From NCBI GenBank assembly GCA_013815395.1, contig JACDGH010000119.1:1-7803 (forward strand): a stretch of 7,803 nt of DNA, read 5' to 3'. Below are positions 1 to 4,697 of the stretch, piece after piece; position 1 is the first letter of the stretch; every line of letters starts with the position of its first letter. The notes under the pieces were generated by a model that worked only from the letters and a program-made list of their open reading frames with translations, was not told the origin of the DNA and searched no databases. Position numbers and translations under genes: made by a program. This stretch comes from Parachlamydiaceae bacterium. Lineage in GTDB: Bacteria; Chlamydiota; Chlamydiia; Chlamydiales; Parachlamydiaceae.

Positions 1-18
1 GATATTCCTCTCTTGCAT
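1..18 (-). CDS. Start of a divergent gene running off the left edge (partial)
   Basis: On the minus strand an ATG at 18-16 is followed by an open frame reading M-Q-E-R-N-I up to the window edge. Just upstream is a strong Shine-Dalgarno sequence, AGGAGA (complement of 23-28), four bases before the ATG. That ribosome site is what makes this a likely real start rather than chance. The gene would be transcribed divergently from nqrA across a gap of about 54 bp. Only six codons are visible, so no function can be assigned. Confidence 0.5.
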
Positions 19-72
19 GAAATCTCCTATTTAGATTACTTTTGAATTTTTATCAACAACAAGGCGTGTACA

Positions 73-1455
73 GTGCATATTAAAATAACAAAAGGGTTAG
101 ACATTCCCATCGAAGGAGCACCACAAGGATATATTAAGCCTTTAATACTATCCGGCGAAGCTTCGTCAAAAATACCCAAGTACATTGCACTATCCTTAAA
201 AGAATTTGAAGACTTAAAATTTCGGCTATTAATTGCAGTAGGGGATACAGTTAAAATCGGGCAACCTTTGACTGAAGATAAATCAACTCCTGGACGCATG
301 TTTGTTTCCCCTGCGGCTGGCATCATTCATGAGATACGGCGTGGCGCAAAGCGCAGCCTTCAAGAAATTGTAATCGCAGTCGCTAGCACTGAAGAATATC
401 TTGAACTTTCTCCATTGGATTTAAAAGTGGCTACGCGGGAGCAACTTATAGAACGTTTATTATTAGGCGGCATTTTTTCAATTATCCGTGCCCGTCCTTT
501 CAATCTTTTAGCTGATCCAGAGAAAATACCACGCAGCATTTTTGTTAAAGCACTGGAATCTGCTCCTTTTGTACCTCCGGCAGAAATGCAAATACTTGGA
601 AATGAAAAGGAATTTCAGCTGGGCTTGAATGCCTTAGCCATGTTAACAAGTGGATTTGTGCATTTAGTCTATCGGCAAAACACGCCTTGCAAAGCATTTT
701 TGGAGGCCTTAAATGTGGAGAAACACACGGCCGAAGGCCCCCATCCTGTAAGCAACAACTCAGTGCACATTCAGAAAATTGATCCCATACAAACGCCTAA
801 TGATAATATTTGGACTTTATCTGCATTGGATGTGGTAATTATCGGCCATCTCATCGCAAAAGGGCGCTGTTTTACTGAGCGGATTATCAGCATAGGTGGT
901 CCAGGAATTTTAGCAGAACGGGAAGGCTATTTTAAATTACGCGCTGGGTTTCCCATCGAAATGCTCGTATCCGGTCGTATAAAAAAAGGTGCGATGCGCT
1001 TAGTTTCTGGAGATCCTTTAATGGGCCAAAAAGTAAATCCTGAAGATTTTCTAGGTTTTTGCCATACTGCATTTTGTGTTATTCCTGAAAATGAAGAAAG
1101 GGAGTTCTTGCATTTTTTCGGTATAGGACTGAATAAGTATAGTTTTAGCAAAGCATACATTTCTGGGCACGTTGACAATACTGAAAGGAGATATCCTTTT
1201 ACGACCAATCAACATGGAGAACATCGTGCCTTTATTGATAGCACATTATACGACAAGGTGATGCCATTAAAAGTCCCTACGATGCTACTTGTCAAAGCAG
1301 TCATGGCAGAAGATTTTGAATTAGCCGAAACTTTAGGATTGCTCGAAGTCGATAGCGAGGACTTTGCATTACCCACATTTGTATGCCCTTCCAAAATGGA
1401 AATGACAGACATCATAAAGAAAGGGATGAAACAGTATGCCCATGAACTTGCTTAA
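73..1455 (+). CDS. nqrA: Na(+)-translocating NADH:quinone reductase subunit A (NqrA)
   Basis: NqrA is the peripheral cytoplasmic subunit of the Na+-pumping NADH:quinone oxidoreductase, which passes electrons from NADH to quinone and exports Na+ across the inner membrane. The 460 residues match the family's usual 445-465. Family motifs are visible: GDPLMGQ (313-319), a GP-P...HI..IDP stretch (222-238), TNQHGEHRAF (378-387) with YDKVMPL just after, and a C-terminal block LGLLEVDSEDFALPTFVCPS (421-440). The last block closely resembles chlamydial NqrA as I recall it. The start is GTG; no start codon lies between it and the in-frame TGA at 43-45, and AAGG at 61-64 is a modest ribosome site. nqrB-F are absent here. 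Chlamydia also keeps nqrA apart from the other subunits, so this is normal for the group. It converges on the RING-like gene with a 39-bp gap. Confidence 0.96.
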   Translation: MHIKITKGLDIPIEGAPQGYIKPLILSGEASSKIPKYIALSLKEFEDLKFRLLIAVGDTVKIGQPLTEDKSTPGRMFVSPAAGIIHEIRRGAKRSLQEIVIAVASTEEYLELSPLDLKVATREQLIERLLLGGIFSIIRARPFNLLADPEKIPRSIFVKALESAPFVPPAEMQILGNEKEFQLGLNALAMLTSGFVHLVYRQNTPCKAFLEALNVEKHTAEGPHPVSNNSVHIQKIDPIQTPNDNIWTLSALDVVIIGHLIAKGRCFTERIISIGGPGILAEREGYFKLRAGFPIEMLVSGRIKKGAMRLVSGDPLMGQKVNPEDFLGFCHTAFCVIPENEEREFLHFFGIGLNKYSFSKAYISGHVDNTERRYPFTTNQHGEHRAFIDSTLYDKVMPLKVPTMLLVKAVMAEDFELAETLGLLEVDSEDFALPTFVCPSKMEMTDIIKKGMKQYAHELA

Positions 1456-1494
1456 GGTTTTAATTTTCATACTTTAGAGGCTTGGATGAACAAT

Positions 1495-2280
1495 CTATTT
1501 CCCTAAAATTGCCTTCTTTGCCATGATGCCAACCTGGATTGCGCCTGCAATCTGAAATATGTTTGTGTCTAATGGTCTTATCAATGATCCAGTCAGCATT
1601 ACACCCGTACAGGCGCCTAAAATTGCTCTTCCCGTGGCGATTGTCACATTTCTATCATTAACAAAACCTCTTCCTGCATCCAATAGGTAATAGATTGAAA
1701 CTGCTATTAAAATTGGCTGCACTCTAATTTCCGTCAATACTTGTTCAGATTTTTTTGAATAGGCCTCTAGAGCATTGAATACTGCATTTATTGCTAAAGC
1801 TTTATATGCACAAGCCCCCCCCCAACTAGCCCCTCGGGGGGCATACCTACCATCAGAATTTATTGCCAATGCTATTTTTTTCCCTACCCAAGCCCCCCCT
1901 GATTCTGCAATTAACGAAACAAAATGTGCTGCAAATGCATGTAGAGGTAGAATCGCGATTGCATCCATAACAGATGCTATTGAAAGCAGCTTGGTTATCG
2001 CCGTTATCCGTGGATGCTCCTTGACGATAATACTTCTTAATCTTTCTTTCCAATTGAGTAAAGTGTCCGTGTCAATCTCGAGTTTACAAACCGGACAATT
2101 CTTGCTAAAAATAGCTGCTTCTTTTGCACAAGCAAGGTGCAGAGGATGCTTTTGTCCATTTCCATCGTGAGCCACAACATCCATAAGATTTTTATTGCTC
2201 TTATCGTTAATTTTAATCGGATCCATACAAATCGGACATGTATATTCAAAAGTAGGAATAAATTTATTATAAGCTTCCAT
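1495..2280 (-). CDS. RING-H2-like zinc-binding protein with hydrophobic C-terminal region; candidate effector
   Basis: A 261-residue protein in two parts. Residues 15-65 carry a cross-brace-like zinc ligand set: C15-x2-C18, H38, H45-x2-H48-x2-C51 and C62-x2-C65. The H-x2-H-x2-C and final CPVC match eukaryotic RING-H2 fingers. The third ligand is offset: H38 lies seven residues before H45, where a RING normally has Cys about two before. RING domains recruit ubiquitin-conjugating enzymes, so a host-directed E3 ligase effector is a reasonable inference, not shown here. Residues about 92-261 are rich in Ala, Ile, Gly and Leu, with several membrane-like segments (about 98-125, 188-202, 214-234, 241-259), suggesting anchoring in a bacterial or inclusion membrane. 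No signal peptide precedes the RING. A weak AAGG lies 11 bases before the ATG. The gene carries G9 and G7 tracts and stands alone between convergent nqrA and a long non-coding stretch. Confidence 0.8.
   Translation of the reverse strand: MEAYNKFIPTFEYTCPICMDPIKINDKSNKNLMDVVAHDGNGQKHPLHLACAKEAAIFSKNCPVCKLEIDTDTLLNWKERLRSIIVKEHPRITAITKLLSIASVMDAIAILPLHAFAAHFVSLIAESGGAWVGKKIALAINSDGRYAPRGASWGGACAYKALAINAVFNALEAYSKKSEQVLTEIRVQPILIAVSIYYLLDAGRGFVNDRNVTIATGRAILGACTGVMLTGSLIRPLDTNIFQIAGAIQVGIMAKKAILGK
1815..1823 (-). repeat. Homopolymer G9 tract inside the RING-like gene
   Basis: Nine consecutive C on the plus strand are nine G in the coding strand, spanning codons for W153-G154-G155-A156. In the given sequence the frame is open. 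By manual translation, gain of one G would read W-G-G-G-L-C-I then stop, and loss of one G would read W-G-G-L-V-H-I-K-L then stop. Either slip would therefore remove about 100 C-terminal residues while keeping the zinc domain. A C6 block (1836-1841, coding strand) lies nearby and could pair with it in the transcript. Confidence 0.9.
1893..1899 (-). repeat. Homopolymer G7 tract inside the RING-like gene
   Basis: Seven C on the plus strand correspond to seven G in the coding strand, covering codons G128, G129 and the first base of A130. It is the second long G tract in the gene, 69 bases from the G9 tract, and lies in the linker after the first hydrophobic segment. It is shorter and so less slip-prone. 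Confidence 0.85.
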
Positions 2281-2310
2281 AAATTAAATAACCTTTTTTA
2301 ATAAAAAAAC

Positions 2311-2339
2311 ATAATGTCATAAACCGCGATAAAAAACAA
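2311..2339 (-). promoter_or_regulatory. Weak sigma-70-like promoter candidate for the RING-like gene
   Basis: Reading the minus strand, TTGTTT (2339-2334) and CATTAT (2316-2311) are separated by 17 bases and would give a leader of about 25 nt before the ATG at 2280. Only three of six and four of six bases match consensus. The whole stretch is AT-rich, so chance matches are easy. The placement is the main argument. Confidence 0.25.
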
Positions 2340-2367
2340 TGAAATATATAATTATGATTATGAACTA

Positions 2368-2499
2368 ATGCAGAAACAATCAATGTTTTTCTGGCTCTTG
2401 GTAAGAATTGGGGGCGGAGGTGAAATTAAAAGGTTTACACAGAAAATGGACTTGATGGGTGGTATTAACGGATTGGAAAAGACGATGAACATTTCGTAA
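2368..2499 (+). other. Short open frame of 43 codons, doubtful
   Basis: ATG at 2368 opens a 43-residue frame beginning MQKQSMFFWLLVRI and ending at TAA 2497-2499, with a glycine run at residues 15-18. No Shine-Dalgarno sequence precedes it, and no family is recognised. It is most likely chance or a remnant. It is listed only because the region is otherwise empty. Confidence 0.1.
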
Positions 2500-2611
2500 T
2501 GACTCTATACGGCCTGTCCATTTAGTCCCGCTTCTAAACGTTTTAAAGGCTAAGGGAAACGCAGAGAGACAGGGAGAAAGGCGGAAGCACTGAGAACTAA
2601 TTAGTCATTAC
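2496..2611. repeat. 9-bp inverted repeat bounding 116 bp
   Basis: GTAATGACT at 2496-2504 is exactly complementary in reverse to AGTCATTAC at 2603-2611. The enclosed 98 bp are partly purine-rich and contain a second short complementary pair, CCTGTC with GACAGG. This could be the ends of a small non-autonomous element or the closing stem of a structured RNA. A 9-bp match over this distance can also arise by chance. No target-site duplication is evident. Confidence 0.35.
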
Positions 2612-2643
2612 AATAAAGTATAGTTTAAAGAAAGAACGGCAAA

Positions 2644-2658
2644 AATAGAAGCTCTATT
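2644..2658 (-). terminator. Weak hairpin, possible terminator of the glgP-to-barrel operon
   Basis: On the minus strand AATAGA-GCT-TCTATT forms a six-pair stem with a three-base loop, and the T run continues to five T. It lies about 150 bases past the barrel gene's stop. The stem is AT-rich and weak, and the position is distant, so this is only a candidate. No better hairpin is seen nearer the stop codon. Confidence 0.2.
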
Positions 2659-2670
2659 AAGCTTGATTAC

Positions 2671-2769
2671 ATGACTGGCAAAACTGGTTTTTTATTCTCT
2701 GATTACAATATCAATTTACCAGGTATCTTACAGCGTTGGCAGCGAGAGCAAACCCCACTATTAGAATAA
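2671..2769 (+). other. Short open frame of 32 codons, possible gene remnant
   Basis: ATG at 2671 reads M-T-G-K-T-G-F-L-F-S-D-Y and ends in a stretch I-L-Q-R-W-Q-R-E before TAA at 2767-2769. The open frame extends upstream to 2629 without another start. The mixed, protein-like composition hints at the C-terminal end of a degraded gene, but I recognise no family and there is no ribosome site. Confidence 0.15.
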
Positions 2770-2804
2770 ATTCTGTAAAATTGGCAATGGTCCCCTAAGG
2801 TGAC

Positions 2805-3377
2805 TTAAAAACAGACCTTAACAGCCAGCTTAAAGGTATTATTGTCCTGGTGGCTTAATGACCAGTGATAGCGATAATCCAAAGATAATTCCGTATAGTC
2901 ACACACGAGCCAAGAAAATCCGGCTATGGCCTGTGCGGCAAACCAGGTATTGTAATTTTTTACATGCCTACATGGAAAGTGTATCTTTAAGGAACTACAA
3001 TCAGCCCCAAGCCCAATTCCAAGATGAGGCATGACGGGATAGCAGAAATCAAAGTCGTATAAACCATTGACCATCCAAGATAAAGTACGACGATATCCAC
3101 AACGCACTTTGTTATGATGAAAATGAAATGTTTTAATATTATTCCTTCGGTATAGAAATTCCCCTTCAACACGCCAATTATTGCAAAATCCGTAACCTGC
3201 ATTTACTCCAGCCGCATACCCTGTTTTAAATGAAATTTTATGCTGTTTTTTATGCTCTTTTTGCAGTAGATTAACACCGCCAAGTACACCCACATATCTT
3301 CCTTCAATGGCATAAGCCACAGAAGATAACAGCACACACGAAAATATTAAGCCTACTACCATAAATTTGCGGAACAT
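2805..3377 (-). CDS. Secreted, cysteine-rich small outer-membrane beta-barrel protein
   Basis: A 190-residue protein with a clear signal peptide: MFRK, a hydrophobic core at residues 6-20, and an AYA cleavage site after residue 23. The mature part alternates short aromatic and polar strands (for example YVGVLGGVNL, AAGVNAGYGF, WRVEGEFLYR, ELSLDYRYHW) and ends in Phe190, as expected of a barrel folded by BamA. The size suggests an eight-strand OmpA/OmpW-like barrel. It has seven cysteines in the mature part (65, 93, 112, 127, 136, 159, 189) and His clusters at 42-46 and 85-88. Cysteine-rich, disulfide-linked envelope proteins are typical of Chlamydiae. I chose ATG 3377 because AGGAGA lies just ahead and the signal peptide starts there; an upstream ATG at 3464 would bury the signal. 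The start overlaps the thioesterase stop by one base (TAATG), which implies translational coupling. Confidence 0.8.
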   Translation of the reverse strand: MFRKFMVVGLIFSCVLLSSVAYAIEGRYVGVLGGVNLLQKEHKKQHKISFKTGYAAGVNAGYGFCNNWRVEGEFLYRRNNIKTFHFHHNKVRCGYRRTLSWMVNGLYDFDFCYPVMPHLGIGLGADCSSLKIHFPCRHVKNYNTWFAAQAIAGFSWLVCDYTELSLDYRYHWSLSHQDNNTFKLAVKVCF

Positions 3378-3808
3378 TATTTCTCCTGTACGTCTAAAAC
3401 AGCCAAACGCAAACGGCTCAATGAAATTAAATGATTTTCTTCGTCGTGAATACTGATTTCCCACAATTGCGTAGACCTTCCCAAATGCACAGGATGAGCA
3501 TGCCCTGTCACAAACCCAGATTTTACTTGTCTGATATGGCTAGTATTGATTTCTAATCCTACACAGACTTTTTTTTGTTGATCGACACAAAAATTTGCGC
3601 CCACACTAGCTATCGTCTCCGCCAGAGCACAAGATGCACCCCCGTGCATGATCCCCATGGGCTGATGAGTGCGTGCATCGACAGGCATTTTAGCACAAAG
3701 ATAATCATTGCCAATTTCGACGAACTCGATGCCCAAGTGGTCGACCATGGTGCTTGTGCGTGAAAGTGTCAGTTCCACTAAACTGATAGGTTTAAACCAA
3801 ATACTCAT
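3377..3808 (-). CDS. Hotdog-fold acyl-CoA thioesterase, YdiI/MenI-like
   Basis: A 143-residue, single-domain PaaI-type hotdog thioesterase, which hydrolyses acyl- or aroyl-CoA thioesters in the cytoplasm. It resembles E. coli YdiI (MenI, 1,4-dihydroxy-2-naphthoyl-CoA hydrolase) over its whole length, as recalled: MPVDARTHQP (41-50), GIMHGGASCALAE (52-64), VGLEIN (83-88) and HPVHLGR. The active-site set known in YdiI appears conserved: Q49, H55, the catalytic base E64, S68 and H91. A role in menaquinone synthesis is possible, but Chlamydia are known for the futalosine route, which needs no DHNA-CoA hydrolase, so the substrate could be another acyl-CoA, as for the paralogue EntH. The start overlaps the TAA of the upstream binding-protein gene by one base, with AAGGGG as ribosome site. 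Its own stop overlaps the next start in the same way. Confidence 0.87.
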   Translation of the reverse strand: MSIWFKPISLVELTLSRTSTMVDHLGIEFVEIGNDYLCAKMPVDARTHQPMGIMHGGASCALAETIASVGANFCVDQQKKVCVGLEINTSHIRQVKSGFVTGHAHPVHLGRSTQLWEISIHDEENHLISLSRLRLAVLDVQEK

Positions 3809-4668
3809 TATTCTGCCCCTTCATTGTTTTTAAACTCTATTGACGGGTCTATTAGGTCCCATTTATCGATGAGCTCGGCATACACACCATTATCTTTAAA
3901 TTTTTTCAAGGCTTGGTTGAAATCTTTTATCAATGCTTCTGAATCTTTATTTTTCAAGGCCACAAGCCTAAGACCCTCGTCGGTGAAGGGCGCTGTGACC
4001 ACTTTTAAATTTTTTCTATTAAATCCATTTGTTAAGGAATAAGCTGGGACACTGTGGGTAATAATGCCATTCAACTGTCCTTTTTTCATTAGTTCAAGGG
4101 CCTGAGTCATGTTATCATAAGTCATTAGCTGGATATCATAGGCCCGCGCGCCCCCCTCCCTAAGGTCATTGAAAACAGAATAAGAACTTTTGGAAATCCC
4201 GATCGATTTACCTTCTAAGTCCTTTAAAGATAAGACGGATGAATTTTGGGGGACAACTAAAACAATCCCTAATTCAAAAAATAGATCAGAAAAAAGATAT
4301 TCGCGATTGCTAAAGGTGGGTCTCACTGTCGAAATAATGGCATCGTAACTCTCTTGATATAATCCGTCGAGAATTGTTGAGGAACTTGTTTCAATCCACT
4401 CCCAATTTAATTTAGTTTCTTTACCAATCGCTGCCATTAAATCATCCGTAAAGCCAATTAAATTTCTTTCTTTACTCATTAATTGAAAAGGGTACCACGT
4501 TCTATCGCGACCTATATAATAAAACTGTTTGCGCGTCACCTTTTCATGCCCACAGGCACGTAATAATCCCCAGGCAAGAAGTAGAGTGATGATGACAATA
4601 ATGCCAATATTTCGTTTGGTTAACCAACGCTTAAAGTGCATAATCTTTAACTTTTTTAGCAAACGCAT
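3808..4668 (-). CDS. Extracytoplasmic solute-binding protein, family 3 (amino-acid ABC type), orphan
   Basis: A 286-residue SBP_bac_3 protein of the GlnH/ArtJ type. Residues 1-20 are basic, 20-38 form a membrane segment, and LLRAC-39 follows; Cys39 could be a lipidation site, but Arg at -2 is atypical, so an uncleaved anchor is also possible. The mature part shows the fold's landmarks: WYPFQL near 58, IGFTDDL (71-77), RPTFSNREYLFS (116-127) with the usual ligand-carboxylate Arg at about 122, LEGKSIGI (151-158) and the C-terminal GVYAELIDKW (261-270). Where amino-acid binders usually have Asp (D-x-P-x-A-Y), this protein has T-H205-S-V-P-A-Y, so its ligand may not be a standard alpha-amino acid. 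No permease or ATPase gene is visible. ATG 4668 has AAAGGA at a good distance and lies 29 bp after the glgP stop; a start at Met10 lacks a ribosome site. Confidence 0.87.
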   Translation of the reverse strand: MRLLKKLKIMHFKRWLTKRNIGIIVIITLLLAWGLLRACGHEKVTRKQFYYIGRDRTWYPFQLMSKERNLIGFTDDLMAAIGKETKLNWEWIETSSSTILDGLYQESYDAIISTVRPTFSNREYLFSDLFFELGIVLVVPQNSSVLSLKDLEGKSIGISKSSYSVFNDLREGGARAYDIQLMTYDNMTQALELMKKGQLNGIITHSVPAYSLTNGFNRKNLKVVTAPFTDEGLRLVALKNKDSEALIKDFNQALKKFKDNGVYAELIDKWDLIDPSIEFKNNEGAE

Positions 4669-4697
4669 TCTTTTCCTTTAGTGTCAGAGGCGTAATA

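Larger units (their letters stand above)
2281..2804. other. Long intergenic region with no convincing gene
   Basis: These 524 bases lie between the start of the RING-like gene and the end of the barrel-protein gene. I see no tRNA, rRNA, CRISPR or clear terminator. It contains a purine-rich stretch (about 2547-2596), a 9-bp inverted repeat (2496-2504 with 2603-2611), a small hairpin (2644-2658) and two short open frames without ribosome sites (2368-2499, 43 codons; 2671-2769, 32 codons). It could hold the decayed remains of a gene or mobile element, but nothing in it is recognisable. Confidence 0.5.

Noticed and set aside
927..1208. Minus-strand frame inside nqrA, with similar ones at 36-326 and 1209-1415
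   Set aside because: They lie opposite conserved NqrA motifs and match no recognisable family; they are shadows of the real gene.
1775..2170. 131-codon plus-strand frame antisense to the RING-like gene
   Set aside because: It starts at TTG without a ribosome site, and its composition follows from the opposite strand, where the zinc-ligand pattern makes the minus frame the real gene.
1853..2249. Two overlapping minus-strand frames (2037-2249 and 1853-2053) in an alternative phase of the RING-like gene
   Set aside because: They could suggest a frameshifted gene, but the 261-residue frame is uninterrupted and alone contains the complete zinc-ligand set.
2790..2804. Hairpin just past the barrel gene stop (GTCACC with GGGGAC on the minus strand)
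   Set aside because: The stem has a mismatch and there is no T run after it, so it is not a convincing terminator.
3378..3464. Upstream ATG at 3464 adding 29 residues to the barrel protein
   Set aside because: It would put an Arg-rich segment before the signal peptide and lies inside the thioesterase gene; ATG 3377 has AGGAGA at the right distance.
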